Part shown: one piece after another, positions 44,401 through 56,282 of the stretch
How positions within the stretch are numbered: position 1 is the first letter of the stretch
How the letters are laid out: each line of letters begins with the position of its first letter
Assembly (NCBI GenBank): GCA_016165875.1
Contig: JABBOT010000017.1
Location: 2,062,186-2,126,185, forward strand
Source: Acanthopleura granulata
Lineage: Eukaryota; Mollusca; Polyplacophora; Chitonida; Chitonidae
Direction: 5' to 3'
DNA length: 64,000 nucleotides
Notes under the pieces: generated by a model
Seen by the model: the letters and a program-made list of their open reading frames with translations, nothing else
Database searches by the model: none
Told to the model about the DNA's origin: nothing
Program-made: the position numbers and the translations under genes

Positions 44401-47323
44401 TACATACCAAATTGTTCGAAGGCAAATTTTGTTCAAGGAGCGTTGAAATGCTTAAACGTATACATTTGTGTCATCGACCATTTACTGCCATTGCGAATGT
44501 AGAACGTAGAAAATCAGAAATGAAGAATGAAAAATACAGCATACACGTTATTATCAGTTTTGCCATGGAAATATTCTTCCTGAACATTCAGATATTTTCT
44601 GCCTTATGATTTAACAATAACTTGCGTGTACGCATTTTAACAATGAATTTTAGATCGGAATTGCTAAGGGTGTATCGTAAATTGGTCTTTGTTTGGTTTT
44701 CAGAGAAGACATATATTACATGTGTCTGCCAACCATGTCATGAACGTTAGCACATGCATGTCAGTCGACCGAATGAAAGGGACAATTGAGCGGTTTTTGA
44801 GACCATGCATGTACGTACCTGCGTAACATTATCTGATTCATACCGGCAGAATGCATAGATATTGCTAATGGTTTGAATGGAATTTTTGTGCGGTAATGGG
44901 TTTGTTTCTGTAAGGAAGTACGACTTACTGAGGAAACTAGTGACATCCTTGTAGGCAATGGCCTATGTATGTGATATAAAAATATCCTACACACATGGGC
45001 TAATCCATGGCTGTGAAGTTAGGAGTTACCAATTTGTCAACCAACCTCAGACTAAAACTGTGAATGTAGCCTGTTTTCTTAGCGGTAAATGTAGCTGTTG
45101 GCCTGTAAGTAAATATATATTGTACCAGTCTGTGAGGGATGTCTGCATTTGGTTTGGTGCAAAGATTATCAATTTTACATTTTTAACATTTTTGTTTGGA
45201 ATTGGGCTGGGAAGAGCTTGCCTATGGTGTGAACTGTGTGCCACGGGTTGTAAGTGTTTTCACACTTACGCGTGAAGGGGTGAGTTGCCTGAGATTTGGT
45301 CATTGGGGGTATTCTCTGGTGTCTAATTACAGCAACACTGCGTAAGTGGAAAGCAATGAACAAGACACCAGATCTGACAGCCAACTACTGACACCAGGCC
45401 GAGTTCGAAGACACGGAAAGACTAAGATGGTCAAGCCAGGTTTCTTTTTTTCCTTTTAGAAAAGAATGGAAATTGAAACGTGGCCTCCAATTTTTGTAGC
45501 AGAGTTCCTGGTGTCTTGATTACCTCGACGTGAAGGGGTGAGTTAATATTCATCAGAATATTAACACCATATAGACATTAAGTGCAAGACAATGAGGAAT
45601 AAAACGCGTGTAAAAATTCGGTCTTTGTTAATGTTATAACAGTATACGATGAGTTTCTGTATAGCGGTATAAGATTTAACTATATATTTTAACTCTGAGG
45701 GCCCGATTTTAACAGTATCAGACAGATTTGACATTTCGAGATTTGTAACTTGGAGTTTTCCGGTTGGTGTATATCAGCAGTTTATATTCTAAAGTCCTTT
45801 AGACCCCTTTGTACGGTTTCAAAAGATATGTTATTTCCAGATTTGTAACTTAGAATATACGGGTGGACTAGTAGCATCACTAATTTCGAGTTTGAAGCTA
45901 TCAACCACCCAACTAAATCAGAAATTTCAGAAGTTACATAATGACTAAAATAAGAATAACGGCTGTGCATAAACATACGATTGATCAATATATTCTAGAA
46001 TAAAAATAATAAAAGATTTCAACGGGACATAAAATCATTAATTTCAGGACATTGACAAGGACATAACAATTAGAAAACAAAGCAATGCAACTGCAAGAAA
46101 AGTCAAATCGTTCTGGGTTTCACGAAGTTGTTCCCTGCTCTTAATGGTACATCTGCCCTAACCGACCCAGTCAACCATTCCAACAACTATATAGATATAC
46201 GTGGCAGGTACTGTACATACACGTATATAGGTGTCCGCAACAGTAGGCATACCATCGAGGTTTCCCAGGGGTGTCGTAATGTTTTCAATAGAAAGAAAGC
46301 AATGGAAAATTGAGAAACATTGTTTAAAGCATATTACCTACATGTAGTCAAACTTAACAGAACACGGATCGATACAGAAACAACCCTTTCGTTTTGCTAC
46401 ACATGCCTTTAAGCAATAATCACATCAAAAGGTATTACGAGATGAGCTTCCAACATCCTTCCATACTCAGATTTAGACTCTTCGTGGAATATTTATATAT
46501 ATATATATTTTTATAACATATATATTTATATGTATATAATTGTACGTATTTGTAAACTTTGTTTCCCGTTTTTAATACAGCCATGCTGCTCCCTTGTCCC
46601 GAGATGGATAATGTACAAATCGTGGATTTACTGCTTTGCACACACGCACTTATTATATCACAGGGTTTTGAAAATAAAATTGCGACTTTGTAAAAAGATA
46701 AAATAAAATGAACTTATCACCATCACCGCAAGTGTTATTATTGTTATTATGCCTTACGATACGAAGAAACTGATCTGGTTTGAGCGCAGGTATGTGCTAA
46801 TAAACATATGAACTCGGAATAGATTGATTAAACAGTTAAATTAAATATGACAATAAGTATAAAATGAGAGGGATAGAAAGCAAACTTAACTTGGCACCTC
46901 GTAGGAATATGTAATCGTTATGCCGACGTATGCCGAGATCTGTTTGAACACGTAACGATGGAATTTGGAAGAAATCGACTTAAATAGGCAATGTACAACC
47001 TGGGTTATCTCCCCTTTTGAGGTAGCAGCATGAAACGTCAATGGGAGATAGAAGAAATTGAATCGAAACTTGGATCCGAGCCTCGGAATAGCTTCAACCT
47101 GGTACACAGTATCAAGGATGAAACTGGTCAGCCAACCATTTTAAAATCACAATCCGTAGATATTTTAATAAAAGATGTTGTGCACAATAGTCAAGTGTTC
47201 TTTTTTTATTTTTCGTTTTTTTTTTCCTTTTTTTTAAGTGAGAAAGAAATGACTCGGTTGGGGGATGATCCACACAAAAACCGATATAATAATCCTCTAG
47301 GAACATCAGTGCGCACATTTGTT

Positions 47324-48306
47324 TTAAATCACTGATTCCTTGTTCGTAGGTTCGACCTTTTTCTCCGGGTCTTCCCCACTTACTGTACTCCCAGGACTTT
47401 CGCTTCCACAGATATGCATTTCTATTTCTGCCAATCGATGTTGAACTTCCCATTGCTGTTGATTTAGTTTTATGCTCATGGAAGCGTTTTCCGTTTCCAA
47501 GGTAACAAGTCTCTCTCTCAGTCTAGTAATCTCCTGTAAAAGTATCTCGTGTGATGGGTCACGTGACGACGTGACTGGTGAGGCGCTGCCGGACAAATGA
47601 TGCTGTTGGTAGCCTCCCTGCTGCATGGGTATTTGGACGCCAGGTGGCGCTGATAATTGATGACTTGGTTGAGTTGAAAGCGAGGCGAACGTGGTGGATC
47701 CGGATAAATAGCTAGGTGAAGGCGGGTAGCTCGGACCACAGTACGGCGTAATGTATGGGGATAGATGAGTCGGGGTTGGAGGAAAGGGCGGCACATGCGG
47801 AGATGGGTGATGATAAGGGCTGCCCGGATCGGGTGAGGGGGATACAGACATACGGGGGATATGACCTGGCAGTGCAGATGGCAAGGTGGCACTGATGTTT
47901 AGGATGTTTGTGGCTGAGATTTCCGCCGGCATTGGCGGTCTGGGAGAGAGGGGTGGCGTGAAGGAGACGCAGGTGCCCTCGCTGTATAAAGGCGACCTGT
48001 GAGGAGTAGAGTCAGTAGGCACCGCGGCGACTGTCGACGCAGAGTTTATGACCGTGACGGTCACGTGATCAAAGTCTTCGCCTTGATGAAGCGTTGGCTC
48101 AGAGGTAGTTTGCAAAAGAATACCGTCTTGACCGTCTTTAGCCCGCATGTTGCTCTCGCTGGAAGTCGGACTTTGCTTGGGTGGGCGTGCTTGTTGAATA
48201 AGCCCAGCCGGCAGCGTGTGATGTCGTGCGACAAACATAGCTTCCAGAGGAACTTTGCCCGCTGACTCCACCAGCCCAGGAGTGCTTTTACTTCTACTTA
48301 TGGCAG
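47324..48306 (-). CDS. CNG channel, terminal exon (proline-rich tail and coiled coil)
   Basis: The last coding exon, 983 bp, from splice acceptor CCCTTAG|CT at 48308-48307 to the stop at 47324. It adds about 327 residues and joins the preceding exon in phase (split codon after base 1). It begins AAISRSKSTPGLVESAGKVP, a stretch resembling the post-domain segment of the invertebrate CNG-like (CNGL) class. A long Pro/Ser/Tyr-rich low-complexity region follows (SPSPDPGSPYHHPSPHVPPF). Near the end is a heptad-patterned helix (HEILLQEITRLRERLVTLET, then ENASMSIKLNQQQ), in the position of the C-terminal leucine-zipper domain that sets subunit stoichiometry in CNG channels. The tail ends KKVEPTNKESVI. 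The proline-rich region may bind SH3-type partners, which is inference. The frame is intact. Confidence 0.9.
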
Positions 48307-48411
48307 CTAAGGGCAAAAGGAAAAGAAACACTTTATTAGTTATAGCAATAATTCGCAATTTTTTTTATCTGTATCTGTACGGACAAGTGTCCAGTGTTTG
48401 ACTCTTTTAAT

Positions 48412-48668
48412 TTGATTGGAGCTTTAACCGTACACAAGAATTTTCACTTATACGCCAGACGCTTGTATTATGGTGGGAGGAAACCTGGCAGAGCCTGAGG
48501 AAAACCTACGACCATGCACAGATTGCTGGCGAACCTTTCCACGTACCCCTGACGAGGAAGACAGCAGGAGTTAGACTTGATCTCACAGCGACCGCACTGG
48601 TGAGAGGCTGAGGGTCATAACGACGCTCTGAGGCGCAAAATCTCTCGGCCTCGGAGGCCCCTCAGTTC
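48412..48668 (-). mobile_element. SINE, near full length
   Basis: TTGATTGGAGC, TTTCACTTATACGCCAGACG, TTATGGTGGGAGGAAACCTG, CACAGCGACCGCACTGGTGA, ending in the head CTCGGCCTCGGAGGCCCC. Confidence 0.9.
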
Positions 48669-48814
48669 AAGTATGTATGTAAAACTGTAAGTCCCTCTTC
48701 CACCCCTTACAACTGCTCTGGCACTCCTAAGTTTTGTCAAACGTCATGCTGAATCGCTAGATCGACTGTGGCTTTAAATCAGGACATTTGTCAGGTATCA
48801 GGCGAAGTCCATGA

Positions 48815-48902
48815 TTTTCTCCGGGTTTCAGAAACCTAACCGCCGTCATATGAGTGGAATATTATTTGGTATATTTTATTTTTCGGCACCAATCAAATAA
48901 AC
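48815..48902 (+). mobile_element. SINE 3' fragment
   Basis: TTTTCTCCGGGTTTCAG, CCGCCGTCATATGAGTGGAA, GCACCAATCAAATAAACC. Confidence 0.75.
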
Positions 48903-49494
48903 CAAAACTAAATATTTTTGTGTTGTTATATGCTTGTACATGTATAGGCTTATTACAATGAATATTGCAAACAGTTCCAATGAAGTTCCATAGAGGAGAT
49001 AAAACCTCAGAAAGAATTAAAATTTTCTACACGCAACCTAGAAAATCATGTGAAACGTTAAATCTTCACCATACTTTGAGCAGCTGTTGTACTACTAATG
49101 ACACTTTTTGGTTTTCTATCAGCAAGAAACAGATGTGAACTAAATATGAATCAGCATTGACTAATTCGGAAGACCATTGTCTGCATGTTTCTTTCTTTAG
49201 GAAAGCGAGAAATTCAAACCAAACACAGGATTAACCGACAGAGAAATATTGCTGCCAGTTGTGTTGAACGAACTAACTAAATGGAAAAATGTCCAATGAG
49301 TGTTCTTTGCATCGGATATCAATTTTATTACATGTGTTATTTATTTAACATAAGACAGATAGCACTTTCTAATGTACATTATAGTGAGCATGGGCAGAAC
49401 GTTTCATACGACAGGCAAAGGCACATGGCGATTTACACCCCCACGAACGTCAGATGGTGAACTTTTAGGGTCAGTGCTTTCTGAATCTGTGTTA

Positions 49495-49800
49495 ATGTAT
49501 GTATGCTTGGGTTTTACGTCGCACTTCAGAACTTTTTCAGTTATATGAGGAAAAGTTTCCTTGCTCTAATCTTTTAGTGCTGAGGCCTAAGCGAGGCAAC
49601 AATAAGAGCTAGAGCTACGTTGTCTGTGACGCCCCAGGGTTTACAATGCTTTGAGAGCTGCAGTTTATGTCCCCTGAGAACCGAACATGCCTGAAATGTC
49701 ATGCGCCTTTGAGACAGCTACCTGGCCTACTGCTGCACGTTCTCTACATTCTATCACTTAACAATAATGTGATGACTTTTTAGCGAAGGAAGGAAAGAGA
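49495..49800 (-). repeat. Partial copy of another dispersed repeat
   Basis: GGGTTTTACGTCGCACTTCA and TTTTTCAGTTATATGAGGA resemble the tail-proximal part of a further mollusc SINE family. The rest is decayed, and no head or target-site duplication is seen. Confidence 0.35.
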
Positions 49801-50129
49801 CACACTAGCTGATTAACGCACTTAGCTTATGAAGCCCAGACTTGCGGATGTGAGGGACACGGCGCCTGACCAAATTGCCGCTTGCCCTGTTGTCACCATC
49901 GACAAAGTTTCACAGTACAAAGACAATCTGAGTGAAGGTTCCCAGTGAAGGTATATGTATTTCGGGCCAAAGTTGTATCGTTTCTTGTGTTCATTGTTCA
50001 AATCTCTCTGCGATGACGGCGTGTGGACAAACTTGTACATGTAGTATAGTGCTCGTGTGTTACAAGAGAACAACGGTTAATCTGGCTTATGGGCCGAAAT
50101 AAAATTTGACGGAAAAAGCATATTTAACT

Positions 50130-50205
50130 ACTGGAGTTTTATTCCGTATGATCAAGGATATTTCACTTCTTCGACGACAGCAAGCCTTATGGTGGGAGAA
50201 TGCCG
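50130..50205 (-). mobile_element. SINE fragment
   Basis: GGAGTTTTATTCCGTATGAT, GGATATTTCACTTCTTCGAC, CTTATGGTGGGAGA. It ends 40 bases from the exon. Confidence 0.7.
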
Positions 50206-50245
50206 AAGAGGTAAATTATACCCCACTGCGGTATAATACACTTAC

Positions 50246-50551
50246 CTTTTTCTAAAGGTTGTTTCTTATATTTTTCTAATCTTTTCACAGCAATTGCTTC
50301 CAGTTTTACCCTGGCTGCCGGATATTCCTTCAGTACGTCCCAGAGGTCCTGTTTGGACAGACAGAAAAGGTCCGAGTAGCCTACGGACCTCACAGAAGCT
50401 GTACGTCTGTTACCCGCTGTGCCCATGTTAAGAATACTGATTTCTCCGAAGTAACTACCCGGTTTTAGGGTGGCAAGCACGGTCTTACCATTATCGGCCA
50501 CGACATGAAGACGGCCCCTGTTTACTATATACATGTCTTTGCCAACCTCAC
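50246..50551 (-). CDS. CNG channel exon, cyclic nucleotide-binding domain
   Basis: A 306-bp internal exon bounded by TTTTTCAG| (50553-50552) and |GTAAGT (50245 downward), phase 1 at both ends. It encodes [20 protein letters not shown], then the beta roll and the phosphate-binding cassette ([13 protein letters not shown], then [12 protein letters not shown]). The FGE glutamate and the Arg-Thr pair that contact cyclic nucleotide are intact. The exon ends in the C helix ([30 protein letters not shown]). Binding of cGMP or cAMP here gates the cation pore. The C-helix sequence looks more like the invertebrate CNGL class than vertebrate rod or olfactory alpha subunits, but subtype needs the pore exons. 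The frame is intact and clearly under constraint. Confidence 0.95.
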
Positions 50552-50764
50552 CTGAAAAAAGAACAGAAACAACTTTAATGATCCCTTGCTTTACGTTAAG
50601 CATCGCCCTGAAAATGTTTTTGCTTGTTTTATACAATTCAAGCCTCCTTCACTTGTAGATTTCCTCTCTTGTTACCGGCATATTAACAGTTATGAACGCA
50701 ATGGCAAATGCTCTAAACGTGACAACAGAATGACCCGTATTTTGCTTATTGCGTTGTGACATGA

Positions 50765-50905
50765 CCAAATCAGTAATCACCAGGATTACAAAGTTCACGG
50801 ACCTTGGGTATGCCAGAGCCTGGGATTGAACCCTGGTCCTCCCGGTTATTATTAAACTACTGACTGTATCCTGTGTAGCGTTTAAGGATATCAGCATCCC
50901 AAGTT
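50765..50905 (-). mobile_element. tRNA-like repeat (third SINE type), tentative
   Basis: The minus strand contains GGTTCAATCCC (B box, 50832 to 50822) preceded about 40 bases earlier by TCAGTAGTTTAATAA, an A-box-like spacing, in a tRNA-sized segment. The rest of the element is not recognised. Confidence 0.4.
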
Positions 50906-53084
50906 TCAACACACACGTAGGTGGCCTTATCCTGCCTCAAGAAATACAACGACATTTATCAGAATGAATAAGACAGCCGAGTAAACATCAATGGGGGATG
51001 TAATGGGAAGGAATTCCATGGATGATACACAATAAGTGCTGATGTTTTAATGCTTGGGTCAGCCTTTGTGCGCATCCAAAAGCTTTCAACTCCGGACGAA
51101 AAAGAATTTGGCGAAGATGTTAGTTTAATGTTAGTTTTTAAAAGATGGCTTCGAGCAGAACCTGTCTAATAAAATATGTATCCATAAAAACCGATTACTG
51201 CTTTAAGGAGGCTGTAATATCGGTGTTGCTGTCAGCTTAGAGATATAACACATATAAATGCTCATTACCACGCCGGCCATGAATCAAGCCTACAAGAAGG
51301 CGTTGATGTTGACATTTGCTGACATTCAAAACTCTGTCGGCTTTATCGACATCTGCCCAGTTAATGTGGAAGTATAATCGTTATTCGTAATTTACAGGAT
51401 ACCAACGGAATCATCTATAAGGAAGTAGAAATAAGCAGAGAAAGTCCCCCCTCCCTCCGCCCGCTTCTTTAATTACGGTGTTGTGATTGATTAGCGTTGA
51501 ACTTTGATGTGACGGTTCGATTACCGATGGGGTTGCTAGGAAAGTGTCATTAAGGATCATGGATTTACTTGTGGGAAGATCCCACATAGATAATGGTAAT
51601 AACAGCTTGCGCTGATCTTGTGATCTTTTTTCCAACCCGGCCAAGCCTGATAGCGTGAAGATAACCCGTGCCAAATGAAAAACCCGAAGAACATGTCATT
51701 CACCACAGTTGTGCAAGAGGCCATATTTCTCTTAAAATCCTGAATAAATGCATTTGGTACGCATATTTGCGACATTGAAAACTCACTTAGTCTTGCATTA
51801 TGGGGAAAATTTGTGGCTTAATGCAGTTCGGTCCATTGTTTCTACCAGCCTGTGTAATGACGCTTTGTGGGCAAACTGATCACGTGAGCTCATGTATTAC
51901 AAGAGACACACAGTGATTTTCATCTTGGGCCCGAATAGTCATCGTGGGTCGAAGGTATCCCTATTATAATTATCCCTGAGGAAAGTCGAAGTAAGTAGCA
52001 TTTTTTTTCTTTGCGACTGGTACATGTACTTGTCTCATTTAAGGGGTTTCTCATTTAAGGCGACCGTGATGTTTGTGGGAGGACACCTAATGGATGTGGT
52101 TTAGTCGGAAAATAAGAAAAATAAGACATTGTTACAATTAGGCTTGGTTCGCAGAGACAATGAAACGAAAGCTCACTTGGCCGAAAGTACATTCCAGGCG
52201 TACTCGTAAGACATTTTTCACTTCCCTAGATTAAAAACACACTAAGAAGCTGGTTATAATTAATTAATAAATAATACGTAAATAATTTTAATGTTATGGC
52301 GATTTCATTTAATTGCTGTGAAACTTCTCGTCTATTAAATACAAATTCTGGACTTCTTTGCCTTGGTCCTGTACGTCATGCCAAGACGGTTCAATTCAGG
52401 TATAAAACATAGCTATTTTGCAAATTGGTGTGACAAAAATTAAAGACGACAGTTTTATAATGCTAATGTTGAGTAGGTAATTAGTCTAACTTAGCTCACA
52501 TCACATGCTGGGCCGTAAAATCAAGAGTTTGGTGTCCAGGAATCAAACATTTCAAACTGGATCCTGTCAGGTACAGGGCTTGTATTGTGATATTCATTCA
52601 CTATGGGGATTCCCCAAAGCTTGGTTATGGGACGAAAAAGCTGACTCTAGAGAATGAAATGTCTCTCTTACCAAGCTGCAGGCGAAGTTTGGCATGATTT
52701 ATCACTTTCATCTCATAATCAAGTATTTGGAATTCTGTATTTCGCATAATCCATGTACACTCTGTTATCTTTCACTGTCAAAGCAAAGCGTGAGTCTTCG
52801 GGCTTCTTTATATAAAACATCCCAACTCTCAATCAAGAACACAGGTTTATGCCTCGCAGCAGGTTATCTACCAGTCCTAAGCATTGGTTACATTTGGTTA
52901 ATCCCTCTGTAACGTCACGGTAACACGATGACGTCAGAATTGCTTTTTCTGAGAACTGGACGAAAACAAATTGCAAGAAGGGTAATGAGAAAAAGCGAGT
53001 GTGGTATACGGCCATTTGAGTGAGGAGAAACACCTAGAAATAGGAACTCATTCACACATGTTTATCAATTTTTTGTATATTTGT

Positions 53085-53195
53085 TTATATATTATCTTTG
53101 ATTGGTCTTTTATTTCCCTAATGGTGGGCCAGCATTATGGTGGGAGGAAACCGGAGAGAGCCCATGGGAAACTCACAGCCACATATGTCCGGAAG
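53085..53195 (-). mobile_element. SINE fragment
   Basis: TTTGATTGGTCTTTTATTTC, GCATTATGGTGGGAGGAAAC, CGGAGAGAGCCCATGGGAAA. It lacks the head. Confidence 0.85.
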
Positions 53196-53475
53196 AATAA
53201 CGTTTCCCATCACGCATTTTGACACAGATATACACGGGTCTTGTACGCGGATATATATTACATTGCATGTGTATAGCTGGCTATGGACTCATAAAACAGG
53301 GTCCCGATGACTGCTTGGACATCGCATTAGCCTTACATACACCTATTTCCACAAACATCCATTAGATGGTATATTGCCCAAATGAATGCATGGCCATCCC
53401 ATTCACCTTATTTATGACCATCGCAAACGCTGCATTAGATACATTTCAGGACATAAAAACAGCAGCATGACCTAC

Positions 53476-53769
53476 CCTTCCTGCATATATAATCCCCAGG
53501 TGAGAATAGCACAGGCCGTAACCTTAGCACAAGTTCACACAAAAACCCAGCTTCAGTCTTTTGGAATATCTCCACCCGTTTTAACGTATCGAGATGTACA
53601 TGGATGGCTATCTCAGCTTTCAGTTTGTCCGGTAACAAACTCAACGTCTTTTCTTCGTCCGCAGATTTATTTGACATCCACAGATAATCGAACCACTTGA
53701 TGACGCGGTCTTGGAGGCGTAGTGGGACCCGACGTAATGTCATGTACGTCTTCACTCCGTCTAGTCGAG
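53476..53769 (-). CDS. CNG channel exon, C-linker and start of binding domain
   Basis: A 294-bp internal exon with acceptor TTTACAG| (53771-53770) and donor G|GTAGGT (53475-53474), phase 1 at both ends. It encodes [20 protein letters not shown], then [19 protein letters not shown] and [20 protein letters not shown], the helical C-linker that couples nucleotide binding to the pore, and [16 protein letters not shown] at the start of the nucleotide-binding beta roll. It continues directly into the exon at 50551 (split glycine codon). The pore and S1-S6 helices should lie in exons to the right; none is visible up to 64000. Confidence 0.95.
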
Positions 53770-54254
53770 CTGTAAACACACGAAGGGTTATGTATATAAG
53801 ATTTTAATTAACATGAATATCTGTTACAAGAATGCCCATGACTAAAGATTGCATGGGGAACTTAGCCTGCCTAAAAATATTTTGGGGTACACTGTAAAAT
53901 GGCCAACGCCCAATGCATTTAATGGGTTGATTAAACTTCGAATAAGCGTGTTTAGTATATATATACACACATTTAGTGTTAAAGTGTCTAAAACATGTAT
54001 ATTGCCCTATATTATAATGATACAGTAAGGTTCAATGTCAGATGCATAAAAGTATTTATAATTTAGTCATCGAAATTTGCAGTGTATGCATTCTATGTTC
54101 TTTGGTCTTAGTGCGATGCACTCTTTTGTGTACTGTTTCTGAAAAACAGGCGCAGTTCATAAACACAATAGTAAGAACAGAGAATGGTGTGTCTTAAAGC
54201 CCACTGAAAATGCGTTTCTACAAGGTCTTCGTCACCTTCAAACTGTATATTTAT

Positions 54255-54395
54255 TTACATGTTTATTGTATATCGTCATACTCAAGAATTTTTCTTGCAT
54301 GGAGGAAATAAGAGTGGCAGGGGTAAACCACCGACAACTGACGACACGCTGACGAACTGACGATGATATGAACATCATGTTTGAAGACAAGCGAT
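54255..54395 (-). mobile_element. Second repeat family, fragment
   Basis: ATATCGTCATACTCAAGAAT, GGTAAACCACCGACAACTGA and CGCTGACGAACTGACGATGA. The first part resembles the main SINE tail region and the second the 18933 family, so the two families may share a 3' part. Confidence 0.45.
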
Positions 54396-56282
54396 CTTAA
54401 ACGAACGTAAGACTGTGGAGATCCACGAGAGCCGTATATTGCTTATTGTTACCAACGTTCCACGAAGGGCAGAAGAGATTTTCACATTTCCTGTCCATGA
54501 TTTCCAATATTCAAGCCTTATTAGTGGACATGCTGGAAGACAAGTGTGATCCTCAACGAACGATAGAATATGCATAACTTGTTAAGTCCGATTGCAACAT
54601 AGATGTTAAACGAAAATAGGCCTTAAAATGAAAGGAGATCTCGGATTTATAGGTAAATTACTTGATGCAAGATAGTTAGCGTATGAAACTGCCGAAAGGG
54701 GGGATAGAAGGATTTGTATACATAAACATTATTGTTATAATGGTGAAATGTGTAAATATCTAAGCCGAAGAAAATGGTATTTAGCATTTTCTCTATGTTT
54801 TTAACTGACTGAATATGCTGTTGAGGACATTCGAATTCCGAAGTGAGACTAATAACTATAAATCTGAGGCTTTCATCGGCACTCAGCATGTTTTTATATA
54901 ATTTATTCGCGAATGATACTGTGTTATCTAGTCTACCTTCATTCAACATGATACACGTGGATGTAATACAAGTTCAAGTTCAGTTGGGCGACTCAGTACT
55001 GTAGTATGAATGGAACAGAATGTTTTGATAACGCTCTATATACATATATATGTGAGTAGAATGAACTATCAGAAAACAATTAATGGTCATCTGTCAAGTC
55101 TGTGATCAACCGATTCATAGACGAATTATACAGCTTTATGATGTTTCTAGCTGAAAATGTTTACTTATTTGATGTTTGCTTACAAAACACTGTGAGAGAG
55201 CCATTAGTCCCCGCACACGAGTTGTTCAATGGCGTTCTTTGAAGATTGGGAATAAAAACGTATTATGATGTGAGTTACGCCAAACCGTCCATGACAATTA
55301 TTCTGTCATGAAATATATACATACCACCTGCTTATACAATTACGTCTATAGCTGGTTGTGCCACGCAACTCCAGCAGTAGCCATACTTAATGGACTTACA
55401 TAACACGATAATGATTGTGTCAATATTTGCCCTATCGTTAACTGTGGGCACCTGTGAATAGCGAAGGTGAACATGAGCAAAGATGATAGAATTATCTCAA
55501 GGGAAATGATTATTGTTTGAGGTATCGTGTGGTGCGGCGCGTAGTTCTACGCGAAACTGACCTGGGAGAAGTCGCCAATCACAACAATACTATGAGGTAT
55601 AAAACGGGGTTTTTTTTGTTTTTTTTTACCAAAAGAAATTCAACAATGAGCGCGATATTAAGTTCGAGGGCTAAAGTCTACTGTTCATTGGAAATACACT
55701 CCAGCTTGACAAAGTGGCTAATTATTTATCGACTGAGGAATAGTCACTATCGGCTTTCACTGCAGGAAATATGTTGGAATTGGTACGAAGGCTTGGTCGC
55801 ATGATTTGGTGTCCTTCAAATATTCTGTGTTATCTTCTTGAATGATGTCAACAGAAAGGGTTCATCGACCTTGTAACTAGTTCTCATTCATTATTTAACA
55901 AGCGCCGTATGTCGCCACTTGACTGATCTGTTCGCACATAACGAAGAGTAAAAAAGAGTTGTTAATGTGTTGGGGAGTTAGCTCAACAACTTTCAGTTGA
56001 ATAACAGCACTGAGTGAGTAACAGTCAGTTGTATAAACCTTAATAAAGTGATATGCTTTAAGCAGCGAGAAAAAGCGGTAGAATTACATACACATGCCGG
56101 AATTGTCGATGAGGTCAAAGACGATATTTTAAAAATTATCCTCATGACTGTCTATTTGAAGAGTGCTTCATTAATTGTGACTTCTGGGTGTTTTTCGGTT
56201 TGATTTCGGCCTTCATGTCTAAAGCTTCTAACAGTACATCAGGGCATCGTCGGGAATTTAAGATCTATTTCTTCCCTACACA

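Larger units (their letters stand above)
40503..47323. other. Intergenic DNA downstream of the CNG channel gene
   Basis: No gene recognised. It contains SINE pieces listed separately, small hairpins (45250-45269, GTAAGTGT/ACACTTAC; 45544-45565, TTAATATTC/GAATATTAA) and an AT-rich palindromic patch near 46490-46545. A poly-T tract near 47199-47233 contains, on the minus strand, AATAAA about 115 bases after the CNG stop codon, a plausible polyadenylation signal. Confidence 0.55.
48307..50245 (-). other. Intron between the last two CNG channel exons
   Basis: The donor is GTAAGT directly after 50246 and the acceptor is TTAG before 48306. Phase 1. The intron contains SINE pieces at 48412-48668, 48815-48902 and 50130-50205, and another repeat near 49495-49800 (GGGTTTTACGTCGCACTTCA). 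Confidence 0.85.
50552..53475 (-). other. Intron inside CNG channel gene
   Basis: Donor GTAGGT after 53476; acceptor CAG before 50551; phase 1. It contains a tRNA-like SINE (50765-50905) and a SINE fragment (53085-53195). Open frames within it (51411-51775 and others) show no domain. Confidence 0.85.

Noticed and set aside
51411..51775. Overlapping minus-strand frames as an extra CNG exon
   Set aside because: The exons at 53476 and 50551 already join in phase through a split glycine codon with continuous family-like sequence, so no exon is missing between them.
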